Notes: generated by a model from the letters alone, not told the origin. A DNA stretch of 64,000 nt from Streptomyces sp. NBC_00376 (GCF_036077095.1 NZ_CP107960.1:6510001-6574000), one strand, 5' to 3'. Positions 52,557-61,400 are shown, counted from the first letter of the stretch. Numbers and translations: made by a program.

Positions 52557-52925
52557 GTGCCCGAGAGGACCCCGGAGACCGACGTCATCGACTTCCGCGC
52601 GGCCGAACAACTGCTGGCCGCGCGCGACCCCCGTGGCGCGGTGAAGCTGCTCGATTCGGTGATCGCGGCCCATCCGGAGAACACCGCGGCCCGGCTGCTG
52701 CGCGCCCGCGCGTTCTTCGCCGCCGCCCAGCTGCGCCCCGCCGAGCTCGAATTCGAACTCGTCCTGGAGCGCGAACCGGACAACGCCTTCGCGCACTTCG
52801 CGCTGGCCCGCACCTTCGAGCGAGCAGGCCGCACCGACCGGGCCGCCCGTCACTTCCGGCTGGCCGCCGCGCTCGACCCGAACCCGGAGTACCTGAAGGC
52901 GGCCCGATTCCCGGCCCAGGACTGA
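52557..52925 (+). CDS. Small TPR-repeat protein
   Basis: A 122-residue protein with three tetratricopeptide units: FRAAEQLLAARDPRGAVKLLDSVIAAHPENT, ARLLRARAFFAAAQLRPAELEFELVLEREPDN and AFAHFALARTFERAGRTDRAARHFRLAAALDPNPEY, given here as blocks of consensus helices. It is a protein-interaction scaffold without a catalytic motif. GTG 52557 follows GGAAGGACGAG; an earlier GTG at 52515 lacks such a site. It lies 135 bases after coaE and before a terminator. Confidence 0.82.
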   Translation: MPERTPETDVIDFRAAEQLLAARDPRGAVKLLDSVIAAHPENTAARLLRARAFFAAAQLRPAELEFELVLEREPDNAFAHFALARTFERAGRTDRAARHFRLAAALDPNPEYLKAARFPAQD

Positions 52926-52934
52926 GACGACGGT

Positions 52935-52960
52935 GCCGGGCGGGTACGCGCCCGCCCGGC
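52935..52960. terminator. Terminator between the TPR and DUF6343 genes
   Basis: A perfect 10-pair hairpin, GCCGGGCGGG (52935-52944) and CCCGCCCGGC (52951-52960), with a 6-base loop between convergent genes. Confidence 0.85.
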
Positions 52961-52965
52961 CCGGT

Positions 52966-53244
52966 TCAGTGCCCGTACCTGCCGCGTCCGCCGTGGTCGG
53001 GTTCGTACGGCGGGATGTCGCGGCCGGGCTGGTAGTGCGGGCCTTGGTGGATGTGGTGCACGATCACCGCCATATCCACCAGGACCAGCAGGAGCAGCAG
53101 GCCGCAGGCGGCGGCCCAGCCCGGTCGGCCGGTCAGCGTGAAGGCCGCCAGGCCGAAGACGGCCCAGGCCAGCCCCCATAGACTCAGCCAGAGCCGCAGC
53201 CGCAGTGGACTGCGGGCAGTCGTCGGTTCATTGCCGGTACGCAT
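52966..53244 (-). CDS. Small two-helix membrane protein, DUF6343-like
   Basis: A 92-residue protein beginning MRTGNEPTTARSPLRLRLWLS, then two adjacent membrane helices (LWGLAWAVFGLAAFTL and AACGLLLLLVLVDMAVIV), and a His/Pro/Gly-rich cytoplasmic tail. It matches my recollection of the streptomycete family DUF6343. ATG 53244 follows AGGAG on the minus strand. It is divergent from the ADP-ribosylglycohydrolase gene, with 77 bases between starts. Function unknown. Confidence 0.78.
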   Translation of the reverse strand: MRTGNEPTTARSPLRLRLWLSLWGLAWAVFGLAAFTLTGRPGWAAACGLLLLLVLVDMAVIVHHIHQGPHYQPGRDIPPYEPDHGGRGRYGH

Positions 53245-53321
53245 GGCGATCGCCTCTCCTACCAGGATGGACCCACGACGGCGTTTTGGGACATGTCGAC
53301 GTCGGACTGAGGAGATCGCGC

Positions 53322-54440
53322 GTGAACGGCACATCGTGGGAGGACCGCACCGGCCGCAGGTCGAGGGTGCGGGGCTGCCTGCTGGGCGGGGCGATCGGGG
53401 ACGCGCTGGGAAACCCGGTGGAGTTCCTGTCCCTGGCCGGCATCCGTCGCGCGCACGGTGAGCACGGCGTACAGGGGCTCCTCCCGGACGAGGAAGGGGT
53501 CGTCGGACGGGTCACGGACGATACGCAGATGACCCTGTTCACGGCCGAAGCGCTGATCAGGGCCCACGCCAGGGCGGAGTCGAAGGGGATCGGCGGTGCC
53601 GAGACCGCGCTCGTACGCAACGCCTACCTGCGCTGGCTGGACACCCAGAACCACCCCGCGCCGCCCGTCGCGGGCGGTGACAACCCGATCCGGACCGGCT
53701 GGCTCCGGCGGCAGCCCTGGCTGTACGCGCGCCGGGCCCCGGGCAACGCCTGCCTGACCGGGCTCGCCACCGGCCACGTCCCCGAGCCGACGCACCGGCT
53801 CGGTGAGCCCGGCCCCGTCAACACCGGGTCGAAGGGGTGCGGCACGGTGATGCGGTCCGCCCCCTTCGGGCTGGTGGGCCAGGACGCCGAGGAGAGCTTC
53901 CGGCTCGCGTACTGGTGCGCGCAGATCACCCACGGCCATCCGACCGGCGCGTACGCGGCCGGGGCCCTCGCCGCGATCGTCGCGCACCTCCTGGAGGGCG
54001 ACTCGATGGCGGGCGCCGTGCTGAGGGCGATGGAGCTGTTGCGCCGCCACCCGGGGCACGAGGAGACGGCGAAGGCGCTGCGGGCCGCCGTCGACCTGGC
54101 CGCGGAGGGCGCGCCGACCGGTGAGAAGGTGGAGACGCTGGGGGCCGGCTGGGTCGCCGAGGAGGCCCTCGCCATCGCTGTCTACTGCGCTCTGGTGCTG
54201 CCCGGCGCCGATCAGGTGGCCGGGGCGCTGCTGCTCTCGGTCAACCACTCGGGCGACAGCGACTCCACGGGAGCGGTCTGCGGCAACCTGCTCGGCGCAC
54301 GCCACGGGGACGTACACCTTCCGCCGTCCTGGCTGGTGGCGACCGAGGGCCGCACGGTGATCACCGAGGTGGCCGACGACCTGTGCCTGGAGTCCGAGCA
54401 CGCGGTCACCTGGCCGGAGGGCCGGTACCCGATGTGCTGA
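53322..54440 (+). CDS. ADP-ribosylglycohydrolase (DraG/ARH family)
   Basis: A 372-residue hydrolase that removes ADP-ribose from proteins or other acceptors. It has GCLLGGAIGDALGNPVEF, the metal-binding TDDTQMT, GNACLTGLATG, GSKGCGTVMRSAPFGL and NHSGDSDSTGAVCGNLLGA, where the aspartates bind two Mg ions. GTG 53322 follows TGAGGAGA. The last codons, the stop and 80 bases beyond form a 26-27 base repeat array. No ADP-ribosyltransferase gene is near, so its partner is elsewhere. Confidence 0.92.
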   Translation: MNGTSWEDRTGRRSRVRGCLLGGAIGDALGNPVEFLSLAGIRRAHGEHGVQGLLPDEEGVVGRVTDDTQMTLFTAEALIRAHARAESKGIGGAETALVRNAYLRWLDTQNHPAPPVAGGDNPIRTGWLRRQPWLYARRAPGNACLTGLATGHVPEPTHRLGEPGPVNTGSKGCGTVMRSAPFGLVGQDAEESFRLAYWCAQITHGHPTGAYAAGALAAIVAHLLEGDSMAGAVLRAMELLRRHPGHEETAKALRAAVDLAAEGAPTGEKVETLGAGWVAEEALAIAVYCALVLPGADQVAGALLLSVNHSGDSDSTGAVCGNLLGARHGDVHLPPSWLVATEGRTVITEVADDLCLESEHAVTWPEGRYPMC

Positions 54441-54523
54441 GGGACGGGTCGGCACCTGATGTGCTGAGGGACGGCCGATACCCGATGCGCTGACGGGCCG
54501 ACGGCACCCGATGTGCTGACGGG
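54421..54523 (+). repeat. 26-27 base tandem repeat over the ADP-ribosylglycohydrolase 3' end
   Basis: GATGTGCTGA, containing the in-frame stop, recurs at 54431, 54458, 54484 (GATGCGCTGA) and 54510 with periods of 27, 26 and 26. Each is preceded by a GGnACCCG-like block. The first copy is the true end of the gene. Confidence 0.85.
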
Positions 54524-54585
54524 CGGCCGTCCGCCGCTGGTCGGCGGGGACACCGCTCCTCGGCACACCGGGTGGTGAAGGTGCG

Positions 54586-55683
54586 TCAGTCGGTCAGCAG
54601 CTTGGTGCGCAGTGCGGCCACCGTCGCGTCGTCGATCTTCAGGCCCTCGCGTACGTAGGTGCCGAAGTCGCCGTACAGATGGTCCACCTCGTCGAACGCC
54701 GCGCGCAGCCAGCTCAGTTCGACGGCCTTCGGGTTGCCCAGGTAGTCGTTGCTGGCGAGGAAGTCCGCCTCGACGGTCTCGCGCGGGACGCCGAGCAGGG
54801 TGAGCAGGACGGCGGTGCTCCAGCCGGTGCGGTCCTTGCCCGAGCTGCAATGGTAGACCGTCGCGCCGGAGTCGTTCGTGGCGACGGCCGTGAGCAGGTC
54901 GTGGAAGGCGTAGTCGGCGCCCACGAAGTTGACCATGAACGGGTAGCCGATGGACTGGCCGAGGTCGGACGAGCCGGAGAACAGCCCGGCCGCGATGGCC
55001 TCGGCCAGGGTCATCAGGGCCGAGTCGTGGAAGCGGATGCCATGGCTGAGCGACACCACATCGGCGACCTGGTACTTCACGCCGGCGGGCAGCCGGTCCG
55101 GGTCGTCGTGCCGCTCCACCGCGTTGCGCAGGTCCACATCGAGGGTGAGGCGCTGGGAGAGCAGGCGCTGCTGCTCGGCGTCGGTGAGGCTGTTGATCTT
55201 GTTGGAGCGGTAGACCAGACCCGGGCGCACCCAGCGGCCGTCGGTGGTGCGGTAGCCGCCGATGTCCCGGAAGTTGCGGGCGGAATCGATCCCGAGCGAA
55301 CGGTCGGCGACGACGAGCGGGGAGCCGCTGTCCGGTACCAGCCGGAAGTACCAGCGCCCCGCTTCGGCGAGGGCTGCGGCGGGGACGGTCAGCGAACCGG
55401 TGCCGGCTGCGGTGCCCACCGGGGTGCCGGTGGTGGCGTCGGGGGAGGTGACGGCGGTGACGGTCACCGATCGGGCGGCGGAGGACCAGGAGATGGTGTA
55501 GCCGCCGTCGGCGGCGCGCTTGGCGGTGGCCGCGGTGAAGGGCACGGCGGCGGCCCGCGCCCGGGCCTCGGCGCTCGTCGCGGGTGCGCCGGCCGGTGTG
55601 GCGGCGAGGGCGGGCGGTACGAGGACCGTACCGGCGAGCAGGACGGCCGCGACGGCTGCCTGGGTGATGCGGTGCGTGCGCAT
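54586..55683 (-). CDS. Secreted tyrosine-protein phosphatase (PTP-like)
   Basis: A 365-residue exported phosphatase. A signal peptide (MRTHRITQAAVAAVLLAGTVL) is followed by a fibronectin-like region of about 90 residues and a dual-specificity/MptpB-type catalytic domain: RNFRDIGGYRT, DVDLRN, and the P-loop HCSSGKDRTGWS with the CX5R nucleophile Cys and Arg. Mycobacterial PtpB and Listeria LipA have the same HCxxGKDRTG loop and also take phosphoinositides. ATG 55683 follows AAGGAG. Last gene of a three-gene secreted-hydrolase operon, 39 bases after its neighbour. Confidence 0.9.
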   Translation of the reverse strand: MRTHRITQAAVAAVLLAGTVLVPPALAATPAGAPATSAEARARAAAVPFTAATAKRAADGGYTISWSSAARSVTVTAVTSPDATTGTPVGTAAGTGSLTVPAAALAEAGRWYFRLVPDSGSPLVVADRSLGIDSARNFRDIGGYRTTDGRWVRPGLVYRSNKINSLTDAEQQRLLSQRLTLDVDLRNAVERHDDPDRLPAGVKYQVADVVSLSHGIRFHDSALMTLAEAIAAGLFSGSSDLGQSIGYPFMVNFVGADYAFHDLLTAVATNDSGATVYHCSSGKDRTGWSTAVLLTLLGVPRETVEADFLASNDYLGNPKAVELSWLRAAFDEVDHLYGDFGTYVREGLKIDDATVAALRTKLLTD

Positions 55684-55722
55684 GGTGCTCCTTGTCTGCA
55701 TCCCTGTCGGGGGTGGGGGGTG

Positions 55723-57714
55723 TCAGGAGGCGGGGACGGCGGTGCACGGCGTGTTGCCGCAGACATTGATGACACGGCCGGTGGTCAGGAAGGTGGCCTT
55801 CTGCTGACGGGCCGCCGACGAGTTGCGGGGGTCGGAGTGCGGGTCGTGGCCGTAATTCGGCCCGGTCGGCGGGGTGTTGGTGATCGGTGGGCTGGGCGTG
55901 CCGCTGTCCCACACCGTCATCGCTGAGCCCCGGTGGGGCAGTTGCTCGCGGGTGACGGTCCCGATGCCCCAGTACGGGACGGTGTCCGGGCTGCGGCCCG
56001 GTGCCAGCGCGGGGGCGATCAGCCGGGCGCCGATGGTGCGCGCCTCCACGTCGGCCGCCGCGTTGGCGACCTGGTGGTCCCCGTACGCGATGTGCATCAG
56101 CACCTGATGGCGGTCGGTGAGGTGGCTCGCGTACCCGTTGGTCTCGCCGCGGTCCCACACCATCTGGAACAGCTGGAGGACGATCTGCTGGCGCAGCTTG
56201 TCCGGGTAGGAGAGGTCCAGGACCTGTTGGAACGGGGCGAAGTCGGCGCTGCGGTTGAGGAGCAGGCCGTAGTTCATGCCGGTGACGCCGAGGACCCCGC
56301 GCCGGATGTCGGGCGAGGCGGCCACGAGCGCGCCGCCGAGGATTCCGCCCTGGCTGTTCCCGTCGTACCCGATGCCGTGCCGGATGTCGACGAGCGGGCG
56401 GCCGTCGCCGTCGCGGAAGGCCGCGTCGGTGGTCAGGCCGTCGCCGTGGATCAGGGCGCGGGCGAGGAAGAGGGCGTTCAGCATGCCCTGTTCGCTGCGT
56501 TCGGGGACGGCGGGGAAGAGGTTCGGGTCGGCGAGCGCGCCGAGCATCACGGGTATGTCCTCCTCGGCCATCCCGATCCAGTCCGTCGCGCAGAACGTGA
56601 GATCGTGCTCCGCCGCCATCGCCTTGACGTTGCCCGCGCCGACCTCGGAGCGGCGGCCGAGGAGGCCGTGCCCGTAGAGGGCGGGGTGCGAGGGCGTACG
56701 GAAGGCGGCGCGCGGTATCTCGCAGCGGAACGTGGCGGCCTGGGTGTTCGACGGGAGCCGCCGCGGCAGGCCGTCGCGGCCGCGGTGCAGTACGGAGCCG
56801 GGCGGGCCGCCGGGCAGGTTCAGATAGCTGGGCACCTCGATCCGGCCGGTCACCTCGCGGGCGATCCGGGGGTCCTGCTCGGCCGTGAAGTCGGTGACCC
56901 CGGTGACGGTGAACGCGGGGGAACGGCCGCCGAGCCGGCGGAACGCGTCGTCACGGATGGTGAAGAGGTCGCCGGTGAGACCGCGGGTGCTCGCGACGGT
57001 GAAGTCCCAGGCCAGATAGAGCCCTTCGGACCGGACCCCGGCCCTGCGCAGCGCCTTCAGGGCCGGGCGGAGCTGATGCTGCCGGGCGTGCAGCGGATGC
57101 CCGGCGGGCAGCGGCTTCCCGGCGACGGCGGCGAACGGCTCGGCGGCCGGGACGGTCCGCCCCGCCCCGTCCTTGAGGTTCCGCAGGGCTACGGCGTAGT
57201 GGTGACCGTCGCGGAAGTTGCGCGCGGGATGGATCAGCAGGGCCCGGCGCTCCGGGTCGGTGGCGTTGGAGTCCGGCTCCGCCCAGTACGGCCACCGCTC
57301 GCCGGTCCGGGCGTCCAGCAGTACGACGGGGGCGTCCGGGGCCAGGGAGCGGCCGATGTCGGTGATGGGGGCCATGCCGGTCGCCGCCGGGTCGAGGCCG
57401 GGGACGTGCGCGATCAGGGTCGAGCCGGGGGAGAAGCCGTCGGACCGGTTCCAGGCCGTCGGGTCGATGGGCCGGCCGGCCGTGGCGCGCGGCAGCGTGG
57501 TGGCGCCGAAGGACACGCGGCGGCCGGTGTCGGTGGCCGGGTCGGGCCGTGTGTACCAGTCGTTCGGGAACGGCAGCAGGCACTCGACGGGCGCCAGCGG
57601 GTCGCAGCCGGGCCCGGACGCCCCGGTGGCCCGCGCCGCGGAGGCTTCCGGGACGAGCAGGGCGGCGGCGCCGAGCGCCGCCGCCAGCAGCCCGCGCAGC
57701 AGGCGATGGAGCAA
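55723..57714 (-). CDS. Secreted alpha/beta-hydrolase (lipase-like)
   Basis: A 663-residue exported hydrolase. Signal peptide MLHRLLRGLLAAALGAAALL ends near SAA. The mature part begins CDPLAPVECLLPFPNDWYTRPD, a pattern seen in large bacterial lipase-like proteins, and has the nucleophile elbow GYDGNSQGGILGG. A catalytic His is probably in the YGDHQV region or later. TTG 57714 is used, with GGGGAG overlapping the end of the upstream gene 6 bases away, so translation is coupled. The substrate is not evident; ester or lipid hydrolysis outside the cell is likely. Confidence 0.82.
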   Translation of the reverse strand: MLHRLLRGLLAAALGAAALLVPEASAARATGASGPGCDPLAPVECLLPFPNDWYTRPDPATDTGRRVSFGATTLPRATAGRPIDPTAWNRSDGFSPGSTLIAHVPGLDPAATGMAPITDIGRSLAPDAPVVLLDARTGERWPYWAEPDSNATDPERRALLIHPARNFRDGHHYAVALRNLKDGAGRTVPAAEPFAAVAGKPLPAGHPLHARQHQLRPALKALRRAGVRSEGLYLAWDFTVASTRGLTGDLFTIRDDAFRRLGGRSPAFTVTGVTDFTAEQDPRIAREVTGRIEVPSYLNLPGGPPGSVLHRGRDGLPRRLPSNTQAATFRCEIPRAAFRTPSHPALYGHGLLGRRSEVGAGNVKAMAAEHDLTFCATDWIGMAEEDIPVMLGALADPNLFPAVPERSEQGMLNALFLARALIHGDGLTTDAAFRDGDGRPLVDIRHGIGYDGNSQGGILGGALVAASPDIRRGVLGVTGMNYGLLLNRSADFAPFQQVLDLSYPDKLRQQIVLQLFQMVWDRGETNGYASHLTDRHQVLMHIAYGDHQVANAAADVEARTIGARLIAPALAPGRSPDTVPYWGIGTVTREQLPHRGSAMTVWDSGTPSPPITNTPPTGPNYGHDPHSDPRNSSAARQQKATFLTTGRVINVCGNTPCTAVPAS

Positions 57715-57720
57715 CTTCGG

Positions 57721-58623
57721 TCAGCTCCCCTGGAGGTGCGCGCCGATGATGGCGGCGTAGTTCGCCTCACCCTTGCGGTTGGGGTGCAGCGGGGCGGCGG
57801 CCGCGGTCGGCACGTAGCCCTCGACCCACTTGTCCGACGGGGCCTGGCAGGAGTCGTGGCCCTTGCTGGGCGTGGCCAGATCGATGTACTCGGCCCCGTG
57901 CGCGGCGCTCTGCTGCGCGATCACCGCGTTCATCCGGTCGACGCTGCCCTGGAGGAAGTCCGCGTCCACCGGGAGGACCGGCTGCAGCGGCCAGCAGCCG
58001 CCGGGCTTGATGTACAGGCCGTACCCCGTGACGACCACCCGGGCCTGCGGCGAACGCTGGTGGATCGAGTCCAGTACGGCGCCCAGCTTCGGCGCGAACT
58101 CCGCGATGCGCTGCCCCACCTGGTCCACGCCGCCCTCGTTGTACTTCTCCTTGCACGGGGTGGCGTTCGGGTCGAGGGTGGTGCACTTCTGCGCGATGCC
58201 GACCAGACCGGCGTCGTTGCCGCCGATGGTCAGAGTCACCAGGTCGGTGTCCGCGCGCAGCGCGTCGAACTGGGGCGGGGCCGAGCCCATCGGGATGTCC
58301 AGCAGCGACAGCGACTGCTTCTCGGTCATGTGCTTGGAGGAGGCGCCGCTGCACGTGACGTCGGTCAGCGACGCACCGAGGCGCGCGGCCAGTTCGTGCG
58401 GATAGTTGTGCGTGGAACGGCCGCAGGCCACCGGCCCCGTGATGTCCGGGATGAGCGGTCCCGAGGCCATGGAGTCGCCGAGCGCGACATAGGACGTGGC
58501 GTCGTCCGTACCGGCTGCGGAAGCCGGGACCGCACCGGTACCCACGGCCAGGCCGGCCAGGGCGAGCGCACCCATGATGGTTCTGACGGAACGGCAGATG
58601 TCCTTGTTCTGCGGCATGTTCAC
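57721..58623 (-). CDS. Secreted SGNH/GDSL lipase-esterase
   Basis: A 300-residue exported esterase. The signal region MNMPQNKDICRSV leads to IMGALALAGLAVGTGAVPASA. Block I GDSMASG holds the Ser, block III IGGNDAG the oxyanion Asn, and the C-terminal HPNRKGEAN the His (DSCQAPSDKWVEG precedes it). This is the streptomycete SGNH lipase type, with paired Cys residues. GTG 58623 has GGAGG 5 bases upstream; an ATG two codons later is possible. First gene of the operon with the alpha/beta-hydrolase and tyrosine phosphatase, and divergent from a PucR regulator that may control it. Confidence 0.92.
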   Translation of the reverse strand: MNMPQNKDICRSVRTIMGALALAGLAVGTGAVPASAAGTDDATSYVALGDSMASGPLIPDITGPVACGRSTHNYPHELAARLGASLTDVTCSGASSKHMTEKQSLSLLDIPMGSAPPQFDALRADTDLVTLTIGGNDAGLVGIAQKCTTLDPNATPCKEKYNEGGVDQVGQRIAEFAPKLGAVLDSIHQRSPQARVVVTGYGLYIKPGGCWPLQPVLPVDADFLQGSVDRMNAVIAQQSAAHGAEYIDLATPSKGHDSCQAPSDKWVEGYVPTAAAAPLHPNRKGEANYAAIIGAHLQGS

Positions 58624-58738
58624 GGAATCCTCCGACGGTGGGGGGCGGAACGTGGCATGGCGTGTGACGCCGGTCATCATGCAGACTCAACTGCCGTCGT
58701 TTAACTGGTGGGTAACGCAGACTTCTGCGGGGGAACTT

Positions 58739-60022
58739 GTGACGCGTGACAATCGGCCGCTCGTGATCACGGGGGAGCACGGTGTCCCGGGCGGGCCACA
58801 GGGCCAGCCGCTGTCCATCGCCGGGCGCCCGGTGGCCGCGCAGCTGCGCGCCCGGGTCCCGGCCCTGACCGGCCGTGTCGTCGCCCGGCTGCTGGCCGAT
58901 CTTCCGGTCTACGCCGATCTGCCGCACGAGGAGATCTCCGGCGACATCGCCGATATCGTCCAGCACAATCTGCGGCTCTTCGCCGACGTCGTCGAGCACC
59001 GCCGCCCCGCCACGGACGCCGAACTCGCCCAGCAGCGGGACTCGGCGGCCCAGCGCGCCGAGGAGGGCGTGCCGCTGGACGCGATCCTCACCGCCTACCA
59101 GGTCGGCACGGCGATGTGCTGGCAGGAGACCGCGGAGGGGGCGCTGCCCGGCGATCTCGCCACCGTTCTGGAGATCATGGACCGCATCATGGTCCTCCAG
59201 CAGCAGCTGACCTCCGCCGTCAGCAGCGCGTACCTGGAGGCCCGGCAGATCCTCGACAGCCAGGAACACGGGGGCCGGCACGCACTGATGGCCGCCCTGC
59301 TGACCGGTGAACCCCTGGACCGCTTCGCCCACCGCACCGGGCTGCGCCCGGCCGCCCGTTACCTCACGATGACCCTCGCGCTCGGCCCGCACCCCGACGA
59401 GCTGAACCAGTCACCGGGGCCGGGGGCCGGCGTCGCGGCCCGGCGCAAGATCCGCCGGGTCCGCACAGCCCTCGACCACTTCGCCGGTACGCCGGCACTC
59501 ACCGCCCTCGACGCCTCCGGCGGCACGGTGCTGCTGCCCGTCGCCGAGCCGCCGCCGTGGCACGGACCCGGCGGTCTGTGCGAGCTGATCGAGGAGGCGA
59601 CCCGCGCCGCCGGTGTCCCCATCACCGCCGCCGCGGAGACCGCCGGACCGGAGGCGGTGCCGGCCGCCGTGGCGCGCAACACCGAGATCGTCGACCTGAT
59701 CGCCCGTACCGGCCGGCCGCCCGGCCTGTACCGGCTCGCCGATGTCCTGCTCGAATACCAGCTCAGCCGGCCCAGCGAGGCCCTGCGCGGGCTCGCGCAG
59801 CTGCTGCGGCCGCTGGAGGCGAAGCCGGAGCTGCTGCGCACGCTGGAGACGTATCTCGAACTGGGCCTGGACCGGCGGGCCACCGCGGCCGCCCTGCACA
59901 TCCACCCCAACACCGTCGACTACCGCATCCGCCGCATCGACCGGCTGACCGGGCTCTCCCCGGCCCGCCCGGCCGACCTCCAGCACATCAGCGCGGCACT
60001 GGTCGCCCGTCGTTCGCTGTGA
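58739..60022 (+). CDS. PucR/CdaR-type transcriptional regulator
   Basis: A 427-residue regulator with an N-terminal RsbT/GGDEF-like sensor half (helical, EEISGDIADIVQHNLRLFADVVEH and VPLDAILTAYQVGTAMCW) and a C-terminal PucR helix-turn-helix: LLRTLETYLELGLDRRATAAALHIHPNTVDYRIRRIDRLTG in the usual order. GTG 58739 is chosen for GCGGGGGAA just upstream and because 58624-58738 is A/T-richer; an ATG at 58679 is the alternative. It is divergent from the secreted-hydrolase operon. The stop codon merges into a GAACGG hexamer repeat. Confidence 0.88.
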   Translation: MTRDNRPLVITGEHGVPGGPQGQPLSIAGRPVAAQLRARVPALTGRVVARLLADLPVYADLPHEEISGDIADIVQHNLRLFADVVEHRRPATDAELAQQRDSAAQRAEEGVPLDAILTAYQVGTAMCWQETAEGALPGDLATVLEIMDRIMVLQQQLTSAVSSAYLEARQILDSQEHGGRHALMAALLTGEPLDRFAHRTGLRPAARYLTMTLALGPHPDELNQSPGPGAGVAARRKIRRVRTALDHFAGTPALTALDASGGTVLLPVAEPPPWHGPGGLCELIEEATRAAGVPITAAAETAGPEAVPAAVARNTEIVDLIARTGRPPGLYRLADVLLEYQLSRPSEALRGLAQLLRPLEAKPELLRTLETYLELGLDRRATAAALHIHPNTVDYRIRRIDRLTGLSPARPADLQHISAALVARRSL

Positions 60023-60044
60023 ACGGGAACGGGAACGGGAACGG
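60021..60044 (+). repeat. (GAACGG)4 hexanucleotide repeat at the PucR gene stop
   Basis: Four perfect GAACGG units start inside the TGA stop codon (60020-60022). Confidence 0.9.
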
Positions 60045-60106
60045 GGAGGGTGGCGGAACGGTCTTGTGGCCGGAACCACCGTCAGCGGCCGTACGTTCGT
60101 CCATAC

Positions 60107-60814
60107 ATGAGCGGACAACTGGTGCGTGAGGGATATTCAGGGACGGGGCCCGGCGCGATCACTCCGGACGGATGCGCGGTCGAGCTGTACAGACGTCTGC
60201 CCGTCCGCGACGAACCGGACGTGATCGCGGCGGCCGTGCCCGCCGGGGCGAGCATTCTGGAACTGGGCTGCGGCGTGGGCCGGGTGACCCATCCGCTGAT
60301 CGAGCGCGGCTTCGCGGTCACCGCCGTGGACGAATCGGCTCAGATGCTGGAGCACGTCCGGGGCGCCCGCACCGTGCGGAGCCCCATCGAGTCGCTGGAC
60401 CTCGGCGAGGAGAGGTTCGACGTGGTGATGCTGGCGTCGTTCCTGGTGCACGCGAGCGAGGACCGGGTGCGTGACGGGCTGCTGCGGACCTGCCGCAAGC
60501 ACGTCAAGGACGGCGGCGTCGTGCTCTTCCAGCGCGAGGGCGCCGACTACCGCACGAACCTGCCGAGGGAGCGGACCTATCCGGACGGATACCCGGGCGG
60601 CTACACCGTACGGATCGTCTCGGCCCGGCCCGTGGGGGACGGGGTGGACTCGGTGCATGCCGAGTACATCTTCGACGACGCGCGATGGACCCAGACGTTC
60701 CGGTCGCGGGAGCTGTCGAAGGAACAGTTCGAAGGGCATCTGGCGGCGGCGGGCCTGACCGTCGACCGGTATCTCACGGACGACGGAATCTGGGTGCGCG
60801 CCGTGCCCGCGTAG
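60107..60814 (+). CDS. Class I SAM-dependent methyltransferase
   Basis: A 235-residue methyltransferase: SILELGCGVGRVTHPLIERGF (SAM glycine loop), VTAVDESAQML (acidic residue binding the ribose), RFDVVMLASFLVHA, and HVKDGGVVLFQREG. The C-terminal half (VRIVSARPVGDGVDSVHAEYIFDD) resembles small-molecule methyltransferases. ATG 60107 (MSGQLVREGYSGTGPG) is the likely start though no strong ribosome-binding site is seen; an in-frame start at 60050 lies closer to the hexamer repeat. Acceptor unknown. Confidence 0.85.
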   Translation: MSGQLVREGYSGTGPGAITPDGCAVELYRRLPVRDEPDVIAAAVPAGASILELGCGVGRVTHPLIERGFAVTAVDESAQMLEHVRGARTVRSPIESLDLGEERFDVVMLASFLVHASEDRVRDGLLRTCRKHVKDGGVVLFQREGADYRTNLPRERTYPDGYPGGYTVRIVSARPVGDGVDSVHAEYIFDDARWTQTFRSRELSKEQFEGHLAAAGLTVDRYLTDDGIWVRAVPA

Positions 60815-60846
60815 CCGCCGGACCGTGCTGAACGCGGTTTGTCCGG

Positions 60847-61194
60847 TCAGTGGACCGTGCTGTAGCTCCGCCACGGCAGCGCGGAGAGCCCGTTGACATC
60901 GCTGAGCGTCGTCGCGAGGTACGTCGTCCCCGGACCGGTGCAGTTGCGTGTGCGGTACAGGATGATGTCGACCAGGGTGTTGTTGTTCACCGCCGTGGCG
61001 CCCGAGGGAGCGAGGCGGTGGCAGCCCTTCACGGACGGGCTGTTGACCATGATCACGGCGCCCCGCCCCGTCGTGTAGGTGATCGGCCCGACCGCGGTCC
61101 GGCCGAGGCCGGAACAGCCTGCGACGGTGAGGGTCAGGAGCGCGGTCCCGGCTGCGATGCCGAGGCGGCGGCTTCGGTGAGCGATCACGGGCAT
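60847..61194 (-). CDS. Small predicted lipoprotein
   Basis: A 115-residue exported protein: basic start MPVIAHRSRRLG, hydrophobic core IAAGTALLTLTVAGC with the lipobox VAGC, then an 80-residue mature domain with two further Cys (KGCHRL and RNCTGP) that could form a disulfide. I do not recognise a family. ATG 61194 follows AGGA; codons upstream are in the divergent promoter. An 11-base piece of its 3' end (GGACCGTGCTG) at 60852-60862 recurs at 60820-60830, beyond the stop. Confidence 0.7.
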   Translation of the reverse strand: MPVIAHRSRRLGIAAGTALLTLTVAGCSGLGRTAVGPITYTTGRGAVIMVNSPSVKGCHRLAPSGATAVNNNTLVDIILYRTRNCTGPGTTYLATTLSDVNGLSALPWRSYSTVH

Positions 61195-61337
61195 GGGCGG
61201 GTCCTCGTCTACGGAGTACGTGCTGACGCCGGAAACCCTGCCCCCTCGCCGGTGCCCCGGCATCCGGTGCGCGGCCGGGCGGGGGAGGGCCGCGCACGGA
61301 GGGGGCCCGTCCGTGTTCCTATTGATTGAGACTGGGC

Positions 61338-61400
61338 ATACCGTGGTATCAGCGGCTGATTCGTGCGATTCGCGGAATTCGTTTGATTCAGTCGCATTCG
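61338..61400 (+). promoter_or_regulatory. Palindrome and nine-base-phased ATTCG array upstream of the slipin gene
   Basis: ATACC (61338-61342) and GGTAT (61345-61349) form a palindrome. It is followed by ATTCG at 61359, 61368 and 61377, ATTCA at 61386 and ATTCG at 61396, with periods of 9, 9, 9 and 10. The segment is A/T-rich and lies 29-90 bases before the start codon, so it probably holds the promoter and a regulator array. Confidence 0.6.
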
